Part shown: positions 9,186 through 17,857 of the stretch, piece after piece
Layout of the letters: each line of letters begins with the position of its first letter
Numbering within the stretch: the stretch's first letter is position 1
Source: an uncultured Bacteroidota bacterium
GTDB lineage: Bacteria; Bacteroidota; Bacteroidia; Chitinophagales; Chitinophagaceae
Reading direction: 5' to 3'
NCBI GenBank assembly: GCA_903877645.1
Contig: CAIRES010000043.1
Coordinates: 1-64,000, forward strand
Length of the DNA: 64,000 nucleotides
Made by a program: the position numbers and the translations under genes
The notes under the pieces: generated by a model
Seen by the model: only the letters and a program-made list of their open reading frames with translations
Told to the model about the DNA's origin: nothing
Database searches by the model: none

Positions 9186-9204
9186 TCGCAAATTCAAAAT
9201 AATT

Positions 9205-10566
9205 ATGAAGCGAAAGGCTTTTAAAGGAATGCTGCTTGGTGCGTCACTACTTACTGTAGGCGTAGGGCAGGCTAAGGCAGATATCAAATTCACGGAATAT
9301 GATATGCCCAATGGTTTGCATGTCATTTTGCAGGAAGACCACTCTACACCCATAGTAGCGGTTTCCGTTATGTACCACGTAGGTTCTAAGAACGAGGACC
9401 CGCAGCGTACCGGTTTTGCGCACTTCTTCGAGCACCTGTTGTTCGAGGGCAGCGACAACATCAAGCGCGGCGAGTATATGAAAAATATACAGGCCGCAGG
9501 CGGCCAGTTGAATGCCAACACCACACAAGACCGTACCTTCTATTACGAAGTGCTGCCTTCCAACCAATTGGAACTGGCCCTTTGGATGGAATCTGAGCGT
9601 ATGGCACATGCCAAGATAGATACCGTAGGCGTGGAAACACAGCGTAAGGTAGTAAAAGAAGAAAAGAAACAGCGTTATGACAACACGCCCTATGGCCAGC
9701 TCATCAACGTGATCTATGAGAACGCCTACACTACCTACCCTTACCGTTGGAGCCCTATAGGCAAGGAGCAGTATATAGACCAGGCTACACTTTCTGAGTT
9801 CATGAATTTCTACCGCACCTTCTATGTACCCAATAATGCTGTACTGGTGATCTCCGGCGACCTCAACATTGCGCAGACCAAGGACCTCATCACAAAATAC
9901 TACGGCGAGATACCTAAAGGCACTAAAGCCATACCACGCCCTACAGAAGTAGAGCCGGTACAGAAAGCTGAAAAGCGTGTGAATTTTTACGACAACATAC
10001 AACTGCCTGCCGTAATACTCGCTTACCACATCCCTAAACAAGGCACTGCTGATTACTATGCAGTTCAGTTGCTCACGCAGTTGCTGTCGCAGGGCAAGAG
10101 CTCACGTTTCCAGAAGGAGATCGTAGACAAGCAGCAGAAAGCTGTGGAAGCAGAATCTTTCGACCTGGGCAACGAAGAGCCGGGCCTCGCCATCATGCTG
10201 GGAATAGCCAACATGGGCACTACCCCTGATGAGCTGGAAAAAGCCATGCTGGGCGAAATAGAAAAAGTAAAGACAGCAGGCGTATCTGAAGAAGAATACA
10301 AAAAGCTGGAAAACCAGGCTGAGACCGACTTCATCTCTCAAAACGAGAAAGACCTCGGCGTGGCTACCAACCTCGCTACTTACTATACTTTCCAGCACAA
10401 TGCTAACCTGATCAATACAGAACTGGAAAAGTATAAGAAAGTGACGAAGGAAGATATTAAAAGGGTTGCAATTAAGTACCTGACCAAGGACAACCGCCTC
10501 GTGGTAGACTACCTGCCGAAAGCAGATAAAGATAAAGCAGCCAAGCACACTGAAGTGAAAAAATAA
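9205..10566 (+). CDS. M16-family zinc metallopeptidase (catalytic subunit)
   Basis: This 453-residue protein has a signal peptide (residues 1-25, ending GQAKA) and the inverted zinc motif HFFEH at 73-77 of the pitrilysin/mitochondrial-processing-peptidase family; the third ligand is a glutamate in the ETQRKVVKEEKK helix about 75 residues later. M16 proteases cleave short peptides or presequences inside a clam-shell chamber made of two homologous halves. The second half is probably supplied by the next gene, 48 bp downstream, which has lost the zinc motif. The likely location is the periplasm. In this family such neighbouring active and inactive subunits form a heterodimer; that is inferred here from gene order. 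Confidence 0.92.
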   Translation: MKRKAFKGMLLGASLLTVGVGQAKADIKFTEYDMPNGLHVILQEDHSTPIVAVSVMYHVGSKNEDPQRTGFAHFFEHLLFEGSDNIKRGEYMKNIQAAGGQLNANTTQDRTFYYEVLPSNQLELALWMESERMAHAKIDTVGVETQRKVVKEEKKQRYDNTPYGQLINVIYENAYTTYPYRWSPIGKEQYIDQATLSEFMNFYRTFYVPNNAVLVISGDLNIAQTKDLITKYYGEIPKGTKAIPRPTEVEPVQKAEKRVNFYDNIQLPAVILAYHIPKQGTADYYAVQLLTQLLSQGKSSRFQKEIVDKQQKAVEAESFDLGNEEPGLAIMLGIANMGTTPDELEKAMLGEIEKVKTAGVSEEEYKKLENQAETDFISQNEKDLGVATNLATYYTFQHNANLINTELEKYKKVTKEDIKRVAIKYLTKDNRLVVDYLPKADKDKAAKHTEVKK

Positions 10567-10614
10567 TTCAGCCAAACAAAAAACTATTCAGCTAAAAGCT
10601 ATAAAATATTTAAA

Positions 10615-12699
10615 ATGAAAAAAGTAACATTATCCATTCTCACATTAGCGCTTTGCTCTGCCACCTTCGCGCAGAAGCTGGACCGCAGCATAAAGCCAAA
10701 GCCGGGCCCCGCACCGGAAATAAAACTGGGCAAAACTGAAAGCTTCACCCTCGCCAATGGCCTGCAGGTATTTGTAGTGGAAAACCACAAGCTGCCTACC
10801 ATTGAGTGCAACATAGAGTTTGCAGTAAAGCCCGCACTTGAAGGCGACCATGCAGGCTACCAGGATATGCTGTCTGAGCTGCTGCTCTCCGGAACCACTA
10901 CCCGCTCTAAAGACAAGCTGAACGAAGAAATAGACGAGATGGGCGCACGCATCAACGTTGGCGCAAAGGGAATGTCGGGCGGCGGCTTGAAGAAATATAC
11001 GCAGAAGATATTCGACCTGATGGCTGATATAGCCACAAATGCTGTCATCAAGCAGGATGAGCTGGACAAGATAAAGAGCAAAACCATATCAGGCCTGGAA
11101 ACTGAAAAGAACCAGCCCGATGCTATGGTACGCAACGTGAGCGCAGTAGTGAACTTCGGCACCAACCATCCATTTGGCGAAGTACCAACCGAAGAAACAC
11201 TGAAGAAAATAACACTGAGCGATTGCAACGACTACTACCATACTTACTTTCGCCCCAATGTGGCATACATGGCTATAGTAGGCGACATCACTGTTGCAGA
11301 AGCCAAGCCACTGATCGAAAAATATTTTGGCAAATGGGCGAAAAAAGATGTGCCTGTAAGCGCCTACACCATACCACAGGTAAAGGCCACTAAGGTAGCT
11401 TTTGCTGCCCGCACTGCCGCTGTGCAAAGCGTGGTAAGCGTTACCTACCCCGTAGACCTGATGCCCGGCACGCCCGATGTGATCAAGGCTCGTGTAGCTA
11501 ATACAGTATTGGGTGGTGGCTCACAGGGCCGCCTGTTCCTTGACCTGCGCGAAAAACACGCCTGGACATACGGAGCATACTCCAGCCTCCGCCCTGACGA
11601 ATTGGGTGGCAGCTTCTCAGCTACAGTAAAATGCCGCAACGCAGTATCTGACAGCGCAGTGGGCGCTATACTGAGCGAAATGAAAGCCATGCAGACAGAC
11701 CGCGTGGACGCTGACGCACTGCAAAATTCGATCACTTACCTCTCCGGCAACTTCGCCATAGGACTGGAAGACCCTAATACGGTGGCACAATACGCCATCA
11801 ACATAGAGCGCTACCACATGCCGAAGAACTACTACCAGAACTACCTGAAAGACCTGAGCGCCGTAACTGCCGAAGACGTAATGGCAATGTCGGTAAAGTA
11901 CATTCGCCCCGATATGGCTAATATAGTAGTGGCAGGCAGCAAAGAAGATGTAGCCGAAAAGCTGGCTAAGTATTCTGCCGATGGCAAGGTTGCTTACTAC
12001 GACTACGCAGGCAAGCCCATAGCCGCTACTACAGCAATGGCTGCACCGGCAGGCAAGACCGCTGATGATGTGTTCAAAAAATACATTGCAGCTATGGGTG
12101 GCGAAAAAGCCATCAACGGCATACAGGACATAAAGATCACCGGCACCAGCACTATACAAGGTATGGGCATTACCATCACCGAGATCAAAAAAGCGCCTGG
12201 CAAGTACAAACAATCTGTTGACGTAAACCAGGGCGGACAGTCTATGACCGTGCAGAAACAAGTATTTGATGGCACTAAAGGCTACCAGGAGCAACAAGGC
12301 CAGAAAGCACCTATTGCAGGAGATGATCTCGACGAGATCACCCAGGAAGCAGACATTGCCAGCGACCTGCACGGTGATAAATACGGTGTTAAGCGCTCAC
12401 TGAAAGGTATGGAAGCCGTTAATGGCAGCAATGCTTATGTAGTAGATGTGGTAAACGCAAAAGGTAAAAAGTCTGTTGAATACTACGATGCTGCATCCGG
12501 CTTATTAGTAAAGAAGATACAGGGCGAAGGTGATAAATTACAAACATCAGAGTATAGCGACTACCGCGAGATTCCCGGCACTAATGGCTACAAAGTACCT
12601 TATAAAGTGACCGAATCAGGTGCGCAAATGCCTGTGATCACAGAAACAGTAACAGCTGTCGACGTTAACAAAGGCATCCCTGATACCGAGTTCAATTGA
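10615..12699 (+). CDS. M16-family inactive subunit with a C-terminal LolA-like domain
   Basis: This protein of 694 residues has a signal peptide (1-20, ending TFAQ). Residues about 40-460 follow the M16 fold. At the place of HxxEH the sequence reads YQDMLSELLLSG, so both zinc histidines are missing, and this should be the non-catalytic, substrate-binding partner of the upstream peptidase. From about 480 onwards there is an extra domain of some 210 residues (starting KTADDVFKKYIAAMGG) that resembles outer-membrane lipoprotein carrier/sorting (LolA/LolB-like) domains seen fused to Bacteroidota M16 proteins. The domain name is a judgement from sequence style. A strong terminator follows 25 bp after the stop. 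Confidence 0.88.
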   Translation: MKKVTLSILTLALCSATFAQKLDRSIKPKPGPAPEIKLGKTESFTLANGLQVFVVENHKLPTIECNIEFAVKPALEGDHAGYQDMLSELLLSGTTTRSKDKLNEEIDEMGARINVGAKGMSGGGLKKYTQKIFDLMADIATNAVIKQDELDKIKSKTISGLETEKNQPDAMVRNVSAVVNFGTNHPFGEVPTEETLKKITLSDCNDYYHTYFRPNVAYMAIVGDITVAEAKPLIEKYFGKWAKKDVPVSAYTIPQVKATKVAFAARTAAVQSVVSVTYPVDLMPGTPDVIKARVANTVLGGGSQGRLFLDLREKHAWTYGAYSSLRPDELGGSFSATVKCRNAVSDSAVGAILSEMKAMQTDRVDADALQNSITYLSGNFAIGLEDPNTVAQYAINIERYHMPKNYYQNYLKDLSAVTAEDVMAMSVKYIRPDMANIVVAGSKEDVAEKLAKYSADGKVAYYDYAGKPIAATTAMAAPAGKTADDVFKKYIAAMGGEKAINGIQDIKITGTSTIQGMGITITEIKKAPGKYKQSVDVNQGGQSMTVQKQVFDGTKGYQEQQGQKAPIAGDDLDEITQEADIASDLHGDKYGVKRSLKGMEAVNGSNAYVVDVVNAKGKKSVEYYDAASGLLVKKIQGEGDKLQTSEYSDYREIPGTNGYKVPYKVTESGAQMPVITETVTAVDVNKGIPDTEFN

Positions 12700-12724
12700 T
12701 AAGCAAAGTAATTTATGAATATAG

Positions 12725-12753
12725 AAACCGCCTCTTATTGGGGCGGTTTTTTT
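12725..12753 (+). terminator. Intrinsic terminator after the M16 operon
   Basis: An 8-bp stem AAACCGCC/GGCGGTTT (12725-12732 with 12742-12749), a 9-nt loop and a run of seven T at 12747-12753. This is a textbook rho-independent terminator closing the two-gene peptidase operon. Confidence 0.9.
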
Positions 12754-12781
12754 GCGGAATTAATAGTCGCCATTTATTTCA

Positions 12782-13012
12782 TCAGGCAGCAATAACAGGA
12801 TGGTCAAATTTTGCACTTACATACCTGAGTGCGGCTTCAATATCCTCTTGCTCCAGGTCGGGCAATTCCTCAATGATCTGTTCCTTATTCAGGCCAGATG
12901 CCAGCAGATCAATAATATCAGTTACACGTATCCTCATACCTCTGATACAAGGGCGGCCACCACATTGCTGCGGGTTTACGGTGATGCGGCTTTGCCAGGA
13001 ATTGATATTCAT
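12782..13012 (-). CDS. DUF433 antitoxin-like protein
   Basis: This 76-residue protein contains the DUF433 signature: a Trp-rich start, CGGRPCIRGMRIRV near residues 18-31 and a helix-turn-helix-like tail (ASGLNKEQIIEELPDLEQED). DUF433 proteins are usually the DNA-binding antitoxin of a pair whose toxin is a DUF5615 PIN-like RNase encoded just downstream with an overlap. Here the downstream side is the terminator of the M16 operon and no toxin frame is present, so the gene appears to be an orphan. Function as a stand-alone regulator is possible but unproven. Confidence 0.8.
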   Translation of the reverse strand: MNINSWQSRITVNPQQCGGRPCIRGMRIRVTDIIDLLASGLNKEQIIEELPDLEQEDIEAALRYVSAKFDHPVIAA

Positions 13013-13081
13013 GATCTATATCTAAGGTACAAAGTTACTAAATAATACTTATGTGCGATGTTGCTATTTCTTTTTTTGTCC

Positions 13082-13120
13082 CCGGCGATGTCTCTCGCCC
13101 ATTCAGCGAGGAATCGCCGG
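13082..13120. repeat. Long GC-rich hairpin, REP-like
   Basis: CCGGCGAT at 13082-13089 pairs with ATCGCCGG at 13113-13120. Inside it CTCGC (13094-13098) pairs with GCGAG (13106-13110). It has no U-run on either strand, so it is not a normal terminator. It lies between DUF433 and ligA. A REP-type element or a mRNA-stabilising structure are possibilities. Confidence 0.5.
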
Positions 13121-13190
13121 TTCGCGTTGATCAAGCAACAAGAACACTACTCACCAACTCTTAGTGAGTTTGCCGAACAACAACCTATTA

Positions 13191-13246
13191 ATTTATACTC
13201 TATAACCCTTTAACCAATTAACCTATCAACCTCCTACCCTATCAAC
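13191..13246 (-). repeat. Seven-unit octamer array overlapping the end of ligA
   Basis: On the minus strand, seven 8-bp units run from 13246 down to 13191: GTTGATAG, GGTAGGAG, GTTGATAG, GTTAATTG, GTTAAAGG, GTTATAGA and GTATAAAT. The first two units contain the last codons and the TAG stop (13234-13236) of ligA, so the array has grown over the gene end. Confidence 0.65.
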
Positions 13247-15324
13247 TCCAAAAACTCCTGCTCTGTAAGTATGGTCACAGTACCCAGCTTCTTCGCTTTC
13301 TCCAGCTTAGAGCCTGCATCTTCCCCTACTACCAGGTAATTCAGCTTGCTGCTCACACCACCCAATATAGCGCCACCCTTATTCTCCACCATTGTCTCCG
13401 CATCGCTGCGTTTAAATTGACTCAGTGTCCCTGTAAATAAAAAAGTCTTGCCTGCCAGCTCACCATCAGGCTGCGCACCCTTGCTGTCATTGGCAAGGTT
13501 CACACCGGCGGCATCCAGCTTTTCTATCATCACTTTATTGGCATCCAGCTTAAAGAAATCGACGACAGAGGTAGCCACCTTCGGCCCGATATCCTGCAAC
13601 TGGGACAAGCGCTCTACATCCCATTCATAAAACTCCCTGATATGCGTCACCGCACTTGCCAGCGTCTTGGCCGTCGTTTCACCCACATGCCGTATACCCA
13701 GCCCGAAGATAAGCCTGTACAGCGGCTGCCCTTTCGACTGCTCTATAGCCTGCTTTAGATTAGTTACCGACTTCTCACCAAAGCCTTCCATACCCTGCAC
13801 CTTGCTCCAGTCGATATGGTATATGCCTGGTATATCGGGCAACAGGCCCAGCTCATAAAACTTCTGCACATTGGCATTGCCCAGGCTGCGTATGTCCATG
13901 GCATCCTTGCTGGCAAAGTGTATCATGCGTTCCACCACCTGTACCGGGCAGGTAATATTAATGCAGCGCCACGCTGCTTCATCCGGTTGTTTCTCTAGTT
14001 CGCTGTTGCATGCCGGACAGTGGGTAGGAAATTTTATCTCTGTTTCATCGCCTGTTCGCAACTCTGTCAATGGCTTTACAATGTAAGGGATCACATCCCC
14101 GGCACGCTCCACCAGCACCGTATCTCCTATACGCAGGTCTTTTTCCCTGATCACATCTTCATTAAATAAAGAGACAGATCTAACCGTAACGCCACCGATA
14201 TGCACCGGCTCTATCTTGGCTACCGGTGTGATCGCTCCTACCCTTCCCACCTGGAACTCTACATCAACCAGTTTGCTCGTAGCCTGCCTCGCCTTGAATT
14301 TATAAGCAACAGCCCACCGCGGATGATGAGATGTCATCCCCATCTTATCCTGCATTGCAAAGTCATTCACCTTGATCACGAGCCCGTCTACCTCAAACGC
14401 CAAACTATCCCGCTGCCCTTCAAACTCATGGCAATACGCGATCACTTCGTCTATGTGCTTAAACACCTTCATTTCCTTTGCGGGCGTCGGGTATCCCAGG
14501 CTATACAGCCATTTCAGCGAGCCATAGTGTGTGCTCAATTCCTTTGGCCTTTCCACATTATCTGCCAGTGTATAGTCACTGATGTGATACAGTATCGCAT
14601 TCAGCCCACGCTTCCTCACCTCCGCAGGGTCCAGCATACGCAATGTCCCTGATGCCGCATTGCGAGGGTTCGCCAATGGCGACAACCCCTCAGCCACCCG
14701 CTGCTTATTAAATGCCTCAAACACATTTTTGTGTATCACTATCTCCCCGCGTATCTCTATCTGCCGTACCCCCTGCTTCATCAATTCCGCAGACAGTGGT
14801 ATCGCCTTTATCTGCTTTATATTATTGGTCACATCCTCCCCCATCACCCCGTCGCCACGGGTAGCGCCACGCGCCAGCCTGCCATCTTCATAGATCAGCG
14901 ATATACTGGCACCGTCATACTTCGGTTCTACACAATATTCGATCTCCTCAGTACCCGCAAATTCCCGGCATTTCCTGTCCCAGTCTGTAAGGTCCTCTGC
15001 ATTGTAAGTATTATCCAGGCTCAGCATTGGCACCAGGTGGCTCACCGTCGGAAAACGCTCACTCAACCCTATCGCCACACGCTGCGTCGGCGAATCCTCT
15101 GTTACCAGTTCCGGGTGCTCCTTTTCCTGTTGCTTCAGTTTCTTATATAGTGTATCATATTCCACATCTGCCAGTACAGGCTCGCTCTGCACATAATATT
15201 TCCAGTCGGCATAAATGATGGCCTCGCGCAGTTGCACTATCGTCTCTTCAGCATTTTTTGCATCTGCCGTTAGTAATGCTTTTGCCTGCTCATACAGGCG
15301 TTTCTCGTCTTGGGGGGTGTACAT
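13234..15324 (-). CDS. ligA: NAD-dependent DNA ligase
   Basis: LigA seals nicks during replication and repair using NAD+. The 696 residues have the full family order: Ia domain, adenylation domain with KYDG (Lys135 is the AMP acceptor), OB fold (EFQVGRVGAITPVA), a Cys4 zinc finger (CPACN...CINITCP), helix-hairpin-helix repeats (GEKSVTNL, GIRHVGETTA) and a C-terminal BRCT domain (about 615-696, KTFLFTGTLSQFKR). Length and motifs are normal. The start is the ATG at 15324. An octamer array overlaps the stop codon. An AT-rich R-M cassette lies directly upstream. Confidence 0.97.
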   Translation of the reverse strand: MYTPQDEKRLYEQAKALLTADAKNAEETIVQLREAIIYADWKYYVQSEPVLADVEYDTLYKKLKQQEKEHPELVTEDSPTQRVAIGLSERFPTVSHLVPMLSLDNTYNAEDLTDWDRKCREFAGTEEIEYCVEPKYDGASISLIYEDGRLARGATRGDGVMGEDVTNNIKQIKAIPLSAELMKQGVRQIEIRGEIVIHKNVFEAFNKQRVAEGLSPLANPRNAASGTLRMLDPAEVRKRGLNAILYHISDYTLADNVERPKELSTHYGSLKWLYSLGYPTPAKEMKVFKHIDEVIAYCHEFEGQRDSLAFEVDGLVIKVNDFAMQDKMGMTSHHPRWAVAYKFKARQATSKLVDVEFQVGRVGAITPVAKIEPVHIGGVTVRSVSLFNEDVIREKDLRIGDTVLVERAGDVIPYIVKPLTELRTGDETEIKFPTHCPACNSELEKQPDEAAWRCINITCPVQVVERMIHFASKDAMDIRSLGNANVQKFYELGLLPDIPGIYHIDWSKVQGMEGFGEKSVTNLKQAIEQSKGQPLYRLIFGLGIRHVGETTAKTLASAVTHIREFYEWDVERLSQLQDIGPKVATSVVDFFKLDANKVMIEKLDAAGVNLANDSKGAQPDGELAGKTFLFTGTLSQFKRSDAETMVENKGGAILGGVSSKLNYLVVGEDAGSKLEKAKKLGTVTILTEQEFLELIG

Positions 15325-15381
15325 ACTCTGAAAAAGTAAGAGTGTATTATCAGTTTTATTTGCAGATAAAGACTTTGAAAT

Positions 15382-16116
15382 TCAGATGCTTTGAAGTCTA
15401 GCAATTTCCGTTTCTATTTCAACGATTACTTCTTTATTTTGTATTTCTTTTTTGTTCCCAACTTTCATAGAAAATACAATAAAAACTTTCCCTCCATATT
15501 TTTGTTCGAATTCATCAAAGTTAGCTTGCATCCTTTCACTTACATTGTAATTCGCGAAATTAGCATTAGCCGTTATTGGTTTTATTTGAATCCCAAATGA
15601 TTTATCTCCAACCTTACCGATGTAATCAACATCACCCGAATGATCTAAATCAGAATCAGATTCCTCAAAATTAATTTCAGGAAATTTTTTTGATAGATAA
15701 TCATTAATTATGGATTTTTCGGTTAAAAATCCATCATAAGTCCGAGGTATTGTGACTTCATAAACATAATCAAAGCAATCTTGCTTAGTAATTTGCTTAA
15801 ATGCTTCCGTCCATTCTGGTATGACAACTTCAGTTATTTTCTCGTAAAGACGTTCCCCTAATTCATTAAGGATTTCTTTCGTAACCTTAACTGGTATCTT
15901 TGTTTTAGTATAGGCATTCTTATAATAATATTCCTCCCACTCTTTAAAAGTCTTAGGTTGACATTCTCGAATTAACTTCATTACAGCCCCTACTTTACCG
16001 GGTCTTGTTAGTTGATACGTGTTGCTTGTATAATTTAATACCTTTTCTTTTTTTCCAAAAGGTTTGGCATATTTATTGATAATTTCTTCATCTTCGAACT
16101 CTTCCATTTCTTCCAT
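15382..16116 (-). CDS. Type II restriction endonuclease, probably MjaI-like
   Basis: This 244-residue protein is the third gene of an R-M cassette, 6 bp after the preceding gene. A PD-(D/E)xK-type core is visible: acidic SGDVDYIG (Asp162/Asp164) followed, after a short beta hairpin, by FGIQIKP with Gln177 and Lys179, i.e. the D-(x)n-(E/Q)-x-K pattern. The overall sequence reminds me of the MjaI family (CTAG cutters), which would fit the N4C-type beta-class methyltransferase in the same cassette. The family name and site are inference; the nuclease core and operon position are seen. The gene is markedly more AT-rich than ligA next to it, a sign of horizontal gain. Confidence 0.7.
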   Translation of the reverse strand: MEEMEEFEDEEIINKYAKPFGKKEKVLNYTSNTYQLTRPGKVGAVMKLIRECQPKTFKEWEEYYYKNAYTKTKIPVKVTKEILNELGERLYEKITEVVIPEWTEAFKQITKQDCFDYVYEVTIPRTYDGFLTEKSIINDYLSKKFPEINFEESDSDLDHSGDVDYIGKVGDKSFGIQIKPITANANFANYNVSERMQANFDEFEQKYGGKVFIVFSMKVGNKKEIQNKEVIVEIETEIARLQSI

Positions 16117-16122
16117 GATATT

Positions 16123-16479
16123 TTATAATTTAGGTAAAACAAATAAATCAGTCTTTGTAGTTTGATTAGCTGGATTCTGGTTATTCCAACTTTGCATCAT
16201 ATTTCTTCTACGTTGTAAATCACCCTCTGCCCTACCTTGAAGTGAATCAATATTATCTTCAAGTTCAACTAAAGTTCCGATTAAATAATAGCCATGATTA
16301 TTACTTCCAATTAAACTATTTTGAGCAATAGCATCTCTAATAACTGCACGCATAGGTACTTCTGTACCTCCATCTGAAATATTAAAATGTGCTGCCAAAT
16401 CACGAGCCGTAATTGTAGAATTACTTGTAGTATGGTTATTTTGTCTTAAATATTGGATCAATTGCTGCACGGTTGGCAT
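16123..16479 (-). CDS. Winged-helix-like protein inside the R-M cassette
   Basis: This 118-residue protein sits 3 bp after the methyltransferase and 6 bp before the endonuclease, so the three genes form one operon. Residues about 5-70 look like a winged helix: QLIQYLRQ, ITARDLAAHFNIS (recognition helix candidate) and a wing ending GYYLIGT. The C-terminal part is helical and polar (QGRAEGDLQRRRNMMQSW). It does not resemble the classical XRE-type controller (C) proteins. It might control timing of the endonuclease, or be a specificity or assembly subunit. No function is proven. Confidence 0.65.
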   Translation of the reverse strand: MPTVQQLIQYLRQNNHTTSNSTITARDLAAHFNISDGGTEVPMRAVIRDAIAQNSLIGSNNHGYYLIGTLVELEDNIDSLQGRAEGDLQRRRNMMQSWNNQNPANQTTKTDLFVLPKL

Positions 16480-16482
16480 TAG

Positions 16483-17766
16483 CTATTTATTTAAAAGTGA
16501 AATGAATTTGTTTTTATGTTTAAAATCTTCCTTACTATCAACATCCGCCAAACCATTTTTTAATAAATGAGCATTAATAAACGTCTTATTTTCTAAATAA
16601 AGATAGCAAAGTACATTATTGTCAGCATCATGTTTTATAGCATCATACTTCATAAATACCCTTTTCCCTTTTAATTTTTGTTTTAGAAAATCGGTTGCTC
16701 CACCATTAATCACAGGGTTCTCTTTAATACCAATCAGCCTTATTATTAAATCATTACTAAGCCTTAATTTTTCAGCGCTAATCACTTCCTTTACAGTAAA
16801 TAATTCCACTCTGCTTTTCGCACTGTCTTTATCAATCTTGGAGCCAAACTGTAATTTCTTAACATCTATTTTTTTATCTAACTTGTGTGGATCTTTAAAA
16901 ATATAGGGTAATTGCTCTATTTCTTTATCAAAATCAATAGTCGTCTTTTGCTCTTTAAATTCATAAATTGTTCCGTTGAGATCAGGTTGTGCTACTTTCA
17001 ACTTTTCTTTTATAATTGGTATAAACTCTGCGTTAAGTTCATAACCAATCGAATTTCTGCCATTATTTTTTGCTGCCACTGCAGTTGTGCCACTGCCCAT
17101 AAAAGGATCTAAAACAACTTCATCAACAAACGCAAACATCCTGATTAAACGTCTTGGTAATTCCTCAGGAAACATCGCAATGTGATTATCCTGCCTTGCA
17201 CCGGCAAAATTCCAATGACCTGCAAAAAAAGTATTCCATTCTTCATTAGTCATTTTAGACAGTTCTTTATTCTCTTTTGTTGGCCGCATTGCATCGCCAG
17301 GCTTTTTGAAAATAAGAATAAACTCGTAGTCAAGTTTTAAAATACCATTCCGTGGGTATGGGAAAGAACCCATCTGCACTCCTCCTCCGGTAGTATTTGA
17401 AGTTGTAACTTTTTGCCAAATAATCGCTCCCATGTAATCAAAACCTATGTTCTCGCAAAACTTAATGATCTCTTCGCGAATGGGAATAACTTTGTACCGC
17501 CCATAATATACGGAACGGGCAAATTGGTCTCCGATATTCACACAAAGTCTGCATCCGGTTTCAAGCACACGATAACATTCTTTCCATACCAAGTTTAAGT
17601 TATTGATGTAATCTTCATAGCTGCTATGAAATCCTATCTGGTCATTTGATCCATAATCTTTAAGTTGCCAATATGGTGGAGAAGTAACCACCAGCTGCAC
17701 TGACTTATCTGAAATCTCCGACATTTGCCGGCTATCTCCATTAACAATTTTATGATGCGTTCTCAA
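16483..17766 (-). CDS. Beta-class amino-DNA methyltransferase with C-terminal SNase-like domain
   Basis: Residues 1-270 are a DNA amino-methyltransferase of the beta class: catalytic motif TSPPYW (SPPY at 29-32) comes first, and the SAM-binding motif DPFMGSGTT (220-228) comes later. TSPPYW enzymes are commonly N4-cytosine methylases. Residues about 321-425 follow the staphylococcal-nuclease (OB-fold) pattern: FTVKEVISAEKLRL, IIRLIGI (Arg343 at the place of SNase Arg35), ATDFLKQKLKGKRV, NNVLCYLYLENKTFINAHLL and NGLADV. The residues at the SNase Glu43 and Arg87 places are not conserved, so this tail is probably not a nuclease and may bind DNA. The gene heads the R-M operon; protection against its partner endonuclease is the expected role. 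Confidence 0.85.
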   Translation of the reverse strand: MRTHHKIVNGDSRQMSEISDKSVQLVVTSPPYWQLKDYGSNDQIGFHSSYEDYINNLNLVWKECYRVLETGCRLCVNIGDQFARSVYYGRYKVIPIREEIIKFCENIGFDYMGAIIWQKVTTSNTTGGGVQMGSFPYPRNGILKLDYEFILIFKKPGDAMRPTKENKELSKMTNEEWNTFFAGHWNFAGARQDNHIAMFPEELPRRLIRMFAFVDEVVLDPFMGSGTTAVAAKNNGRNSIGYELNAEFIPIIKEKLKVAQPDLNGTIYEFKEQKTTIDFDKEIEQLPYIFKDPHKLDKKIDVKKLQFGSKIDKDSAKSRVELFTVKEVISAEKLRLSNDLIIRLIGIKENPVINGGATDFLKQKLKGKRVFMKYDAIKHDADNNVLCYLYLENKTFINAHLLKNGLADVDSKEDFKHKNKFISLLNK

Positions 17767-17857
17767 TAGTTTTTATTTGTCACAAATTTAATTAAAAGCA
17801 CCTGCTAAACTATTTTATTCTCTTCTTATCTTTCGTTATATTTTCGGGTCATTTCCC

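Noticed and set aside
9247-10041. Long minus-strand frame inside the M16 peptidase gene
   Set aside because: The plus strand carries the complete HFFEH peptidase; the antisense frame has no family features. The same holds for the minus-strand frames within 11617-12372 and 56892-57566.
13082-13120. Intrinsic terminator of ligA or DUF433
   Set aside because: There is no U-run after the stem on either strand.
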